Position numbers and translations under genes: made by a program
Assembly: GCF_900105835.1 (NCBI RefSeq)
Contig: NZ_LT629783.1
Span: 3,618,501 to 3,682,500, forward strand
Direction of reading: 5' to 3'
DNA: 64,000 nt
Origin: Pseudomonas fragi
GTDB taxonomy: Bacteria > Pseudomonadota > Gammaproteobacteria > Pseudomonadales > Pseudomonadaceae
Shown: positions 1-7,430 of the stretch, one piece after another
Layout of the letters: every line of letters begins with the position of its first letter
Position numbering within the stretch: the stretch's first letter is position 1
The notes under the pieces: generated by a model
What the model was told of the DNA's origin: nothing
The model's database searches: none
The model's input: only the letters and a program-made list of their open reading frames with translations

Positions 1-457
1 CGCCGCCCCACGGATCCTTGCCTTCACCGTTGAACGTTGCCTTGAAGGTTACAGGCTTGGTCACACCGTGCAGGGTCAGGTCGCCTGTCACGTCAGCTGT
101 ATTTTCGCCAGTCGGCACAACCTTGGTCGACTTGAAGGTTGCTTCCGGGTACTTGCTCACGTCCAGGAAATCTTTGCTGGCGATGTGCTTGTCACGTTCG
201 GCGTGGTTGGAAAACAGGCTGGCGGTTTTCAGGGTCACGTCAATCTTGCTGTCGGCAGGTTTGGCTGCATCCCACGAGAAAGTGCCGCTCCAGTCCTTGA
301 AAGTACCGTGAATGAAGCTGAAGCCCAGGTGGCTGACTTTCCAGTCGATAAAGGCGTGCTGGCCTTCCTTGTCGATGGTGTAGTCAGCAGCCATGGCCTG
401 ACCTGCGGTCAGCATTGCAGTACCGAGAGCCAGCGCAGCGAGGGTCTTTTTCAACAT
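1..457 (-). CDS. YceI family periplasmic protein (C-terminus cut by window edge)
   Basis: The visible 152 codons begin [20 protein letters not shown], a signal peptide ending about AMA/ADY, followed by the YceI lipocalin-like fold: [19 protein letters not shown], then [17 protein letters not shown] and the STKVVPTG strand region. YceI proteins are exported, bind polyisoprenoid-type lipids and are often paired with a cytochrome b561, as here 32 bp upstream. Start ATG at 455-457 is preceded by AAGGAAT. The last part of the protein lies outside the window. The lipid ligand is inferred from the family, not seen. Confidence 0.93.
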   Translation of the reverse strand, partial: MLKKTLAALALGTAMLTAGQAMAADYTIDKEGQHAFIDWKVSHLGFSFIHGTFKDWSGTFSWDAAKPADSKIDVTLKTASLFSNHAERDKHIASKDFLDVSKYPEATFKSTKVVPTGENTADVTGDLTLHGVTKPVTFKATFNGEGKDPWGG

Positions 458-489
458 GCGTTCTATTCCTTTTGAGTTGAGGTTGAGCA

Positions 490-1041
490 TCAGGCTTTGC
501 GCCCCAGCATACGAGTCAGGGTCGCATCACGATCAATAAAGTGGTGTTTCAAAGCAACCAGACCATGAAGCCCTGCAAAAATTACCACGGCCCATGCCAG
601 GTACAGATGCACGACACCCGCCACATCGGCCTGGTCAGGCAGGTTGGAAATCAGTGCAGGCACTTCAAACAGACCGAAAACCGGGATGCCCACGCCTTCA
701 GAGGTGGAAATCAGGTAACCGGCGATCATCACGGCAAACAAACCCAGATACAAAAAACCATGCCCGAGTTTGGCACCGATTCGTGTTGCCCGGCTGTAAC
801 TGGCCAGTGCCGGTGGTGCCGGGCTGAACCAGATCCATACAACGCGTAGCAGCATTACAGCGAATAGCGTCAGACCAATGCTTTTATGCAGGTCAGGCGC
901 TTCTTTGCGCCAAGGGCTGTAGTAGTCCAGACCGACCATCCACAAACCCAGTGCGAACAACCCGAACACCGCCAACGCAACAGACCAGTGCATGAAGATG
1001 CTGACGGCACCATAGCGAGAAGAAGAGTTACGTAGCTGCAT
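490..1041 (-). CDS. cytochrome b561 (YceJ-like) membrane protein
   Basis: A 183-residue membrane protein with four hydrophobic segments and the b561 layout: [12 protein letters not shown] near the N-terminus, [20 protein letters not shown] in the middle, and [24 protein letters not shown] near the end. The histidines in these segments are the usual haem b ligands. The family moves electrons in the inner membrane. I chose the ATG at 1039-1041 because AGGA lies 8 nt upstream; an upstream in-frame ATG at 1104 has no ribosome site and adds residues unlike the family. It is probably cotranscribed with the YceI gene downstream. Confidence 0.92.
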   Translation of the reverse strand: MQLRNSSSRYGAVSIFMHWSVALAVFGLFALGLWMVGLDYYSPWRKEAPDLHKSIGLTLFAVMLLRVVWIWFSPAPPALASYSRATRIGAKLGHGFLYLGLFAVMIAGYLISTSEGVGIPVFGLFEVPALISNLPDQADVAGVVHLYLAWAVVIFAGLHGLVALKHHFIDRDATLTRMLGRKA

Positions 1042-1150
1042 GACCAACATCCTGTAGGAACTTGGGCCTAAGACTAATGGTTTACCTATCGATTGAAAGC
1101 TCATTTTTTTGCTGCAAGCTATCGATAAATACGATCTGAAGCCTGAGAGT

Positions 1151-1172
1151 CAAACGTTAAGCAAACGTTAAC
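1151..1172. promoter_or_regulatory. tandem 11-bp direct repeat in the b561/bioA divergent region
   Basis: CAAACGTTAAG is followed at once by CAAACGTTAAC. Each unit contains the palindrome AACGTT, so two identical palindromes sit one helical turn apart in the 272-bp region between the divergent b561 and bioA genes. That spacing is typical of paired protein sites, but I cannot name a regulator. The rest of the region is AT-rich and has no other clear element. Confidence 0.35.
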
Positions 1173-1313
1173 AATATTTGTGTTGCCTGTGGGTGCCCAA
1201 GGCCGTCTTTGAATACGGAGTAAACGTAATAGGTTGTTACACGCCTGCGCATTGCATAGGCTTGCATTCTTGTTTGCCCGCACACGCCGGGAGCCAGCGC
1301 CAGGAGAGTGGAA

Positions 1314-2720
1314 ATGGGCCTGAATAACCAGTGGATGCAACGCGACCTTGCCGTGTTGTGGCATCCCTGCACCCAAATGAAAGATCACGAACAACTGCCC
1401 TTGATCCCGATCAAGCGCGGCGAAGGCGTGTGGCTGGAAGACTTTGAAGGCAAGCGCTACCTCGATGCCGTGAGTTCCTGGTGGGTCAACGTGTTTGGCC
1501 ACTGCAACTCGCGGATCAACCAGCGCATCAAGGATCAGGTCGATCAGTTGGAACATGTGATCCTTGCAGGTTTCAGCCACCAGCCGGTGATCGAGCTGTC
1601 CGAGCGCCTGGTCAAGATGACACCTGAAGGCCTGACCCGTTGCTTCTATGCCGATAACGGTTCGTCGTGCATCGAAGTCGCGCTGAAGATGAGCTTTCAC
1701 TACTGGCTCAACCGCGAGCAGCCGAACAAAAAACGCTTCGTGACCCTGACCAACAGCTACCACGGCGAAACCATGGCCGCGATGGCGGTGGGCGATGTGC
1801 CGCTGTTCACCGAGACTTACAAGGCGTTGCTGCTCGACACCATCAAGGTGCCGAGCCCCGACTGCTACCTGCGCCCTGAGGGCGTGAGCTGGGAAGCGCA
1901 TTCGCGCACGATGTTTTTGGCGATGGAACAGACGCTCGCCGAAAATCACGACACGGTGGCTGCGGTGATCGTCGAGCCGCTGATCCAGGGCGCGGGCGGC
2001 ATGCGCATGTACCACCCGGTGTACCTCACGCTGCTGCGTGAGGCCTGTGACCGTTACGGCGTGCACTTGATCCTCGATGAAATCGCCGTGGGCTTTGGCC
2101 GCACCGGCACTATGTTCGCCTGCGAGCAGGCGGGCATCACGCCGGACTTCCTGTGCCTGTCCAAGGCCCTGACCGGTGGCTATTTGCCGTTGGCGGCCTG
2201 CATGACCACGGACGAGGTGTACAGCGCGTTCTACGACGACTACCCGACCTTGCGCGCCTTCCTGCATTCCCACAGCTACACGGGCAATCCGCTGGCTTGT
2301 GCAGCTGCATTGGCCACGCTGGATATTTTCGAAGAAGACAACGTCATCGAAAACAACAAGGCCTTGGCTCAACGCATGGCGAGTGCGACGGCGCACCTGG
2401 CAGACCATGCCCATGTCTCGGAAGTGCGTCAGACCGGTATGGTGCTGGCCATTGAAATGGTTCAGGACAAGGCCAGCAAAACCGCCTACCCGTGGCAGGA
2501 ACGCCGCGGGCTGAAAGTCTTCCAGCACGCCCTGGAACGCGGTGCGCTGTTGCGTCCGCTGGGCAGCGTGGTGTATTTCTTGCCGCCATACGTGATCACC
2601 CCCGAGCAGATCGACTTTTTGGCCGAAGTGGCCAGTGAAGGGATCGACATCGCGACCCGCAGCGACATCAGCGTGGCCGTGCCGTCGAACTTTCACCCGG
2701 ACTTCCGCGATCCGGGTTAA
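1314..2720 (+). CDS. bioA: adenosylmethionine-8-amino-7-oxononanoate aminotransferase
   Basis: A 468-residue class III PLP aminotransferase that converts KAPA to DAPA in biotin synthesis with S-adenosylmethionine as amino donor. It starts MGLNNQWMQRDLAVLWHPCT. The substrate motif HPCTQMKDHE, SSWWVNVFGH, the PLP-phosphate motif DNGSSCIEVALKM, the cofactor aspartate in LILDEIAVGFGRTG and the Schiff-base lysine in LSKALTGGYLPLA are all present. The ATG at 1314 is 7 nt after AGGAG (1302-1306); the in-frame GTG at 1308 is too close to it. bioA is 40 kb from bioBFHCD. rsmE follows across one REPIN. Confidence 0.97.
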   Translation: MGLNNQWMQRDLAVLWHPCTQMKDHEQLPLIPIKRGEGVWLEDFEGKRYLDAVSSWWVNVFGHCNSRINQRIKDQVDQLEHVILAGFSHQPVIELSERLVKMTPEGLTRCFYADNGSSCIEVALKMSFHYWLNREQPNKKRFVTLTNSYHGETMAAMAVGDVPLFTETYKALLLDTIKVPSPDCYLRPEGVSWEAHSRTMFLAMEQTLAENHDTVAAVIVEPLIQGAGGMRMYHPVYLTLLREACDRYGVHLILDEIAVGFGRTGTMFACEQAGITPDFLCLSKALTGGYLPLAACMTTDEVYSAFYDDYPTLRAFLHSHSYTGNPLACAAALATLDIFEEDNVIENNKALAQRMASATAHLADHAHVSEVRQTGMVLAIEMVQDKASKTAYPWQERRGLKVFQHALERGALLRPLGSVVYFLPPYVITPEQIDFLAEVASEGIDIATRSDISVAVPSNFHPDFRDPG

Positions 2721-2742
2721 ACCGGGCCGTACTGTATCTCCT

Positions 2743-2827
2743 GTGGGAGCGGGCTTGCTCGCGATGCAGGCTGCGCGGTGTGTTTGAATCACCGCGTAGA
2801 TACAATCGCGAGCAAGCCCGCTCCCAC
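2743..2827. repeat. REPIN (inverted REP pair) between bioA and rsmE
   Basis: GTGGGAGCGGGCTTGCTCGC at the left is mirrored by its complement at the right (85 bp), so the unit can fold into one long hairpin. This is the major repeat of the window. Such elements are non-autonomous and depend on a RAYT transposase, which is not in this window. Confidence 0.95.
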
Positions 2828-2856
2828 ATTAGCACCCGAATTTTCAGAGAATTTAA

Positions 2857-3576
2857 ATGAGATTGTCCCGCTTCTTTATCGACGCCCCCTTGAGTCTCGG
2901 TGAGCACGAACTGCCTGAAGCCCAGGCCCACTACATTGGCCGCGTGCTGCGCATGGCCGAGGGCGATGCCCTGCAAGTGTTCGACGGCTCGGGTCAGGAA
3001 TTTCTGGGGCGTTTGCTGGAAGTCGGCAAAAAACGCGTGCGTGTGCTGCTCGACGAAACCTTTGCCGGGCAAGTCGAGTCGCCCCTGGCCATCCACCTCG
3101 GTCAGGGCCTGTCCCGTGGCGAGCGCATGGACTGGGCGATTCAGAAGGCCACCGAGCTGGGTGTGACTGAAATCACCCCGATCATGAGCGAGCGCTGCGA
3201 AGTGCGGCTCAAGGACGAACGCGCCGACAAGCGCCTGGCCCACTGGCGGCAAGTGGCGATCAGCGCCTGTGAGCAATGCGGTCGCTCGCGGGTGCCGGTG
3301 ATCCATCCGCCGGTGCTACTCGGCGACTGGATCAAAACCACCGAAGCCGACCTCAAGCTGGTACTGCACCCGGTATCAGAACCCTTGGCCAGCCACGCCA
3401 AGCCTGCGCGCCTGGCGTTCCTGATCGGCCCCGAAGGCGGTCTGACCGACAACGAAATCGATCAGGCCCAGGCCGCCGGCTACCAGCCTGCACGCCTTGG
3501 CCCACGGGTGCTGCGCACTGAAACCGCACCGGTGGTAGCCCTGGCCGTGGCGCAGCAGTTGTGGGGTGACTTTTAA
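2857..3576 (+). CDS. rsmE: 16S rRNA (uracil(1498)-N3)-methyltransferase RsmE
   Basis: A 239-residue SPOUT-class methyltransferase that methylates N3 of U1498 in 16S rRNA with SAM. It begins MRLSRFFIDAPLSLGEHELP. The N-terminal PUA-like part contains QAHYIGRVLRMAEGDALQVF. The catalytic C-terminal half contains QKATELGVTEITPIMSERCE, the SAM-binding loop FLIGPEGGLTDNEI and LGPRVLRTETAPVVAL, which forms the SPOUT knot. Length and motifs are complete for the family. The ribosome site is weak (CAGAGA, 7 nt upstream). Adjacency to bioA is common in Pseudomonas. Confidence 0.97.
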   Translation: MRLSRFFIDAPLSLGEHELPEAQAHYIGRVLRMAEGDALQVFDGSGQEFLGRLLEVGKKRVRVLLDETFAGQVESPLAIHLGQGLSRGERMDWAIQKATELGVTEITPIMSERCEVRLKDERADKRLAHWRQVAISACEQCGRSRVPVIHPPVLLGDWIKTTEADLKLVLHPVSEPLASHAKPARLAFLIGPEGGLTDNEIDQAQAAGYQPARLGPRVLRTETAPVVALAVAQQLWGDF

Positions 3577-3603
3577 GTCAGCCTTAGCCCTTTTTTTATT
3601 TTT

Positions 3604-3688
3604 GTGGGAGCGGGCTTGCTCGCGATTGGATCGACGCGGTTATCCAGACAAACCGCGGCGGCTGCATCGCGAGCAAGCCCGCTCCCAC
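3604..3688. repeat. REPIN downstream of rsmE
   Basis: Left arm GTGGGAGCGGGCTTGCTCGC and complementary right arm ending GCTCCCAC. It lies between the convergent rsmE and the solute-binding protein gene. The 70 bp after it (3689-3758) show nothing recognisable. Confidence 0.95.
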
Positions 3689-3758
3689 AAAGGCGTGGCC
3701 TTCACTCTCGTAAAGCATCCGAGAAGATTTCGCGCCCTTGCACCTTTCAGCTTCACAC

Positions 3759-4661
3759 CTACTCCACCGGGTCACTGACCGGTGTGGCGATGATCTGCTT
3801 CAGCTCGGCGGTCATCGGGAACTCCAGGTTCAGGCCATTGGGCGGGATAGGTTGTTCGAACCAGCGCTGGTAAATGCCGGTGATTTCCCCGGACTGATAC
3901 AGGTCGGCCAGGGTCTTGTTGACCACGGCCAGGAACTGCGGGTCGTCCTTGCGCACCATGCAGCTGTAGATTTCCCGGGATTGCTCATCCCCTACGACTA
4001 CCCATTTGTGCGGATCACGGGCTTTGGCCCGCTCGCCGTAGAGCAGCGCATCGTCCATATAGAACGCCACGGCGCGGCCGGTTTCGAGCATCTTGAAGGC
4101 TTCACCATGATCTTTGGCGCTGATCACGTTCATGCCCATTTTGTGGTCGGCGCTGTAGCTTTTGATAAAGCGCTCGTTGGTGGTGCCCGCTGTTGTCACC
4201 ACGTTTTTGTCGCGCAAATCATCGAAGCCCTTGATGCCGCTGTCCTTGGCGGTCAGCAGTTGGCCTTTGACGTAAATAAAGCCATAGGAAAATGCCACCT
4301 GCTTTTGCCGTTCGGCGGTCACGCCGGTTGAGCCGCATTCCAGGTCGACCGTGCCGTTCTGCACCAGCGGGATGCGGGTTTGCGAGGTTACCAGATTGTA
4401 TTTGATCTTCAGCGGCTTGCCGCCGACTTGCTGCTGGATGCGCTCGACAATCTTGTTGGCCAGTTCCACCGAATAGCCCATGGGCTTGCCGCTGTTATCG
4501 CCGACATAGGAGAACGGCACTGACGCATCGCGATAACCCAGGGTAATACTTCCCGAGTCGGCAATTTTTTTCAGCGTGCCCTGCAGCGGGGCTTCGTTGG
4601 CGTGCACGGTATGGCTGATCAACAGGCCCAGAGTACAACCGATCAAGGTCAGTTTTTTCAT
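3759..4661 (-). CDS. periplasmic amino-acid-binding protein (ABC transporter family 3, GltI/AatJ-like)
   Basis: 300 residues. The signal peptide MKKLTLIGCTLGLLISHTVH is cleaved near HAN. The two-lobed SBP_bac_3 fold follows: SITLGYRDASVPFSYV, GYSVELANKIVERI, NGTVDLECGSTGVTAERQK and VAFSYGFI. These are signatures of glutamate/aspartate binding proteins. The start is set by GAGGGG upstream of ATG 4659-4661. It is the last gene of a likely operon with the RidA-like protein (22 bp upstream) and a D-amino acid dehydrogenase. No permease or ATPase gene is adjacent, so it must share a transporter encoded elsewhere or act as a sensor; I cannot tell which. Confidence 0.88.
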   Translation of the reverse strand: MKKLTLIGCTLGLLISHTVHANEAPLQGTLKKIADSGSITLGYRDASVPFSYVGDNSGKPMGYSVELANKIVERIQQQVGGKPLKIKYNLVTSQTRIPLVQNGTVDLECGSTGVTAERQKQVAFSYGFIYVKGQLLTAKDSGIKGFDDLRDKNVVTTAGTTNERFIKSYSADHKMGMNVISAKDHGEAFKMLETGRAVAFYMDDALLYGERAKARDPHKWVVVGDEQSREIYSCMVRKDDPQFLAVVNKTLADLYQSGEITGIYQRWFEQPIPPNGLNLEFPMTAELKQIIATPVSDPVE

Positions 4662-4683
4662 TGTTGTTTTCCCCTCACTCAGG

Positions 4684-5034
4684 TTAATGACGAACTGCAA
4701 TCACGCTGATTTCCACCAATACCTCGGCCCGCGCCAGCTCCGCCTGCAGGGTGGTGCGGGTGGGTGCCTTGCCTGCCGACAGCCAGGCTGACCACACGGC
4801 ATTCATCGCCGCAAAGTCGCGCTGGATGTTTTGCAGGTAAATGGTGGCGTTAACGATGTGGTCTTTGTCGCTGCCAGTTTCGGCCAGCAGGGCGTCGATC
4901 TTGCTCAGCACTTCTTGTGTCTGTGCGGTAATGTCCTCGCTTTGCGTGGGCACCTGTCCGGACAGGAATACCAGGGCTTCAAACGTTGCGGCGGCGCTCA
5001 AACGGTCATTGCTGTTGATGCGTTGAATGGTCAT
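4684..5034 (-). CDS. RidA/YjgF/UK114 family enamine/imine deaminase
   Basis: 116 residues, single RidA domain, starting MTIQRINSNDRLSAAATFEA. Family marks are ALVFLSGQVP, VNATIYLQNIQRDFAAMNAVW and a near-terminal RTTLQAELARAEVLVEISVIA. RidA enzymes hydrolyse reactive enamine/imine intermediates to keto acids. Its place directly after a D-amino acid dehydrogenase, whose product is an imine, fits this job. In archetypal RidA the catalytic arginine is in the PxRxxxxxxxLP motif; here R and a following hydrophobic run are present but no proline follows, so a RidA-subfamily member is likely. ATG 5032-5034 follows AAGGA by 7 nt. Confidence 0.88.
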   Translation of the reverse strand: MTIQRINSNDRLSAAATFEALVFLSGQVPTQSEDITAQTQEVLSKIDALLAETGSDKDHIVNATIYLQNIQRDFAAMNAVWSAWLSAGKAPTRTTLQAELARAEVLVEISVIAVRH

Positions 5035-5064
5035 CGGGCTTTCCTTCTGGACGGGCTGGCGCAC

Positions 5065-6297
5065 TCAGGCGGCCAGGCCTTGCATGTCAATGGAGGTTTT
5101 GCGTTGTGCAATCAGCTCGCTGAGCAAGCGCCCGCTGCCACAGGCCAGGGTAAAGCCCAGGGCGCCGTGGCCCAGGTTGAGCCACAGGTTGCGATAACCG
5201 CTGGCACCCAGGATGGGCACGCCGCTGGGGGTTGCAGGGCGCATGCCAGCCCATTCGATCGCGGTTTGATAGTTGCCCGCTTCCGGGAAAGTACTGCTGG
5301 CCAGTTGGCGCATTTGCGCCAGGCGCCTGGGGTCCGGCGCGGGGTCGAAGCCGACGATGTCGACCATAGCGGCGATGCGCAGTTGTTCGCCGATACGCGC
5401 ATAGACAATTTTGCGGTCGTAGTCGGTGATGCTCACATGTGGTGCTTTTTGCGGGTCGGTCAGGGCCAACGTGAGGCTGTAACCCTTGAGCGGGTACAAC
5501 GGCAAGTGCAGCCCCGGCAGGCGCAGGGCCGGGCTGTTGTGCCCGGCGGCGAGCACCAGTTGGTCCACGGGCAGAACCTCGTTGCCCATTTCTACTGCCT
5601 CTACGGCACCGTTGGCGTGACGAAGGCGGGTAACGGTTTTACCCAGCATAAAGGTGCAACGGCCACTGGCCTGCAAGCGGGCGGCCAGTTGCTGACAGAA
5701 CGCATGGCAATCCCCGACTTCTTCGCTGGGGGTGTAGATACCGCCGACAAATGCCGAGCCTTGCAGGCCGGGTTCCAGGCTGGCGCACTCGCCGGCAGTC
5801 AGCGCCTGTTGAAATGAGCTGTGGATAACTTTTTTGCGGGCCTTTTCAAAGTTGCCGCGTTCACGGAACGCCACCAGTTTGCCGTTGCGCTGCCAGGCGA
5901 AATCGCCCAGCTGATCTTCTTCGCGCCATTGTTGCAGCGTGGCCTGGCTGAGTAACGCCAGGCGCAGCAAATGTGCTCCATTACGCTGGTTCACCGAGCC
6001 ACGGCAGGCAGCAACAAACGAGGCGAGCCAGCGCCATTGCGCCGGGTCCATGCGTGGGCGCAGCTTGAGGGGCGAGTCACCGCGCAACATCCAGCCCATC
6101 GCTTGCCACGGCACGCCGGCATCGGCCAGCGGTGCTACATAGCGGTAGGAAAGTTGGCCGCCATTGGCGAAGCTGGTCTGGCTGCCCAGGGTCGGCCGGG
6201 CCTCGATAAGCGTCACTTCAAAGCCGTCGCGCACCAGGGCATACGCTGTGGCCAGCCCGATGACGCCCCCGCCGATGATGCAAACTCGCTGTGCCAT
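5065..6297 (-). CDS. FAD-dependent D-amino acid dehydrogenase (DadA-like)
   Basis: 410 residues of the DAO superfamily. The N-terminal dinucleotide fold is VCIIGGGVIGLATAYALVRD with the acidic end TLIEARP. TSFANGGQLSYRYVAPLADA is a DadA hallmark. The C-terminal FAD part contains EWAGMRPATPSGVPILG and NLWLNLGHGALGFTLACGSG. The enzyme oxidises D-amino acids to 2-imino acids that hydrolyse to 2-oxo acids. It is first in the operon with the RidA-like and solute-binding proteins, and divergent from a LysR regulator. This is not the usual dadAX context (no alanine racemase), so the substrate may differ from D-alanine. Confidence 0.9.
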   Translation of the reverse strand: MAQRVCIIGGGVIGLATAYALVRDGFEVTLIEARPTLGSQTSFANGGQLSYRYVAPLADAGVPWQAMGWMLRGDSPLKLRPRMDPAQWRWLASFVAACRGSVNQRNGAHLLRLALLSQATLQQWREEDQLGDFAWQRNGKLVAFRERGNFEKARKKVIHSSFQQALTAGECASLEPGLQGSAFVGGIYTPSEEVGDCHAFCQQLAARLQASGRCTFMLGKTVTRLRHANGAVEAVEMGNEVLPVDQLVLAAGHNSPALRLPGLHLPLYPLKGYSLTLALTDPQKAPHVSITDYDRKIVYARIGEQLRIAAMVDIVGFDPAPDPRRLAQMRQLASSTFPEAGNYQTAIEWAGMRPATPSGVPILGASGYRNLWLNLGHGALGFTLACGSGRLLSELIAQRKTSIDMQGLAA

Positions 6298-6377
6298 GTC
6301 AGTCCTTAACCCTTGTTGTTCGGGCTTCAGAGTAGGGGCAGGTGACAGGCGGCGAACAATGAATAAAGATGGTCATC

Positions 6378-6396
6378 CCATAAACAAAGGTTATGG
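6378..6396. promoter_or_regulatory. palindromic LysR-type operator
   Basis: CCATAA-N7-TTATGG is a perfect inverted repeat containing the T-N11-A core expected of LysR sites. It lies 10 bp before the LysR start and about 80 bp before the divergent dehydrogenase start, the normal place for a site that autoregulates the LysR gene and activates the divergent operon. This assignment is by position and pattern only. Confidence 0.65.
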
Positions 6397-6405
6397 ACTG
6401 CTGCC

Positions 6406-7314
6406 ATGCGCTTGCGTCATATCGAAGTGTTCCAGGCGATTCGCCAAACCGGTTCTGTCAGTGCGGCTGCGCAGTTGCTGCATGTATCACAGCCTGCGGT
6501 GAGCAAGGTGCTGCAACACGCCGAGCAGCGCTTGGGTTTCCCTCTGTTTTTACGCGTGCGCGGTAAGTTGCAGCCCACTCCCGAGGCGCTGTTGCTGGAG
6601 CGCGAAGTCGACAAGGTGACTGAGAGCCTGCAAGGCGTGCAGCGCCTGGCGCAAAGCCTGCGCCGTGAGCCGGGCCAGCGTTTGCGGATCGGCAGTACGC
6701 CGGCGCTGGCGTTGGCGCTGTTGCCGCCGGTGATCAGTGAGTGGACGCGGCGTTACCCCGATATCAACTGTGAGCTGGCCAGTGCCCATAGTCGGGAACT
6801 GGTGCAAAACCTGTTGATGCGCGAGCTGGATGTGGCCCTGACCTTCAAGTTGCCTGATCACCCCGGGCTCAAGGCTCGGGCGTTGGCCCACGGTGTGCTG
6901 GTGGCGCTGGCCCCGCGGGGCTACTGGGCGGATGAAAGCGAAGGCCTGCCCCTCGCCCTGAATGAGTTGGCGGATGCACCGTTGATCGGGTTGAGCAGTG
7001 CCGATCCGCTGTTTGCCCGCCTGGACAATTACCTGCAGGCGGTAGAGCCGCCGCCACGCATCAGCATTGCGGTGCAGACCTATTCACTGGCGCGGGCGAT
7101 GGTGGAGTCGGGTGCGGGGCTGGCGGTGATCGATCCGTTTACCGCGTTGGGTGCATCGCGGGCGAGTACCGTGATCCGGCCCTTGAGCCCGGCGCTGCCG
7201 ATTACGCTGTATGCGCTGACCCGGGCCGATGAGGCCCCGGCGCATACGCTGGAAGGGTTGCTGCAACTGTTCGCAGAGCATGCCAGTGAACAGTTGCAGC
7301 GGTTGGCGGGTTGA
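6406..7314 (+). CDS. LysR-family transcriptional regulator of the divergent D-amino acid operon
   Basis: 302 residues. The N-terminal winged helix-turn-helix is MRLRHIEVFQAIRQTGSVSA then AAQLLHVSQPAVSKVLQHAE. The periplasmic-binding-like effector domain runs from about residue 92 (RLRIGSTPALALALLPPVI) to the end. It is divergent from the dehydrogenase/RidA/binding-protein operon with a shared 108-bp promoter, so it very probably controls that operon. The effector is unknown; a D-amino acid is the natural guess. Start ATG 6406 has only a weak ribosome site. Confidence 0.93.
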   Translation: MRLRHIEVFQAIRQTGSVSAAAQLLHVSQPAVSKVLQHAEQRLGFPLFLRVRGKLQPTPEALLLEREVDKVTESLQGVQRLAQSLRREPGQRLRIGSTPALALALLPPVISEWTRRYPDINCELASAHSRELVQNLLMRELDVALTFKLPDHPGLKARALAHGVLVALAPRGYWADESEGLPLALNELADAPLIGLSSADPLFARLDNYLQAVEPPPRISIAVQTYSLARAMVESGAGLAVIDPFTALGASRASTVIRPLSPALPITLYALTRADEAPAHTLEGLLQLFAEHASEQLQRLAG

Positions 7315-7331
7315 TAACGCGAATTAACCTC

Positions 7332-7416
7332 GTGGGAGCGGGCTTGCTCGCGATACAGACGGCGCGGTTTTATTGTTGAACCGCATCGATACCATCGCGA
7401 GCAAGCCCGCTCCCAC
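7332..7416. repeat. REPIN between convergent LysR and PQQ dehydrogenase genes
   Basis: Standard pair: GTGGGAGCGGGCTTGCTCGC at left and its complement at right. It sits between two convergent genes. Confidence 0.95.
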
Positions 7417-7430
7417 AGGTGGGGCGGGAG

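Noticed and set aside
1148..1174. BirA operator upstream of bioA
   Set aside because: CGTTAACAA resembles a right half, but no left half lies at the required 14-15 bp spacing.
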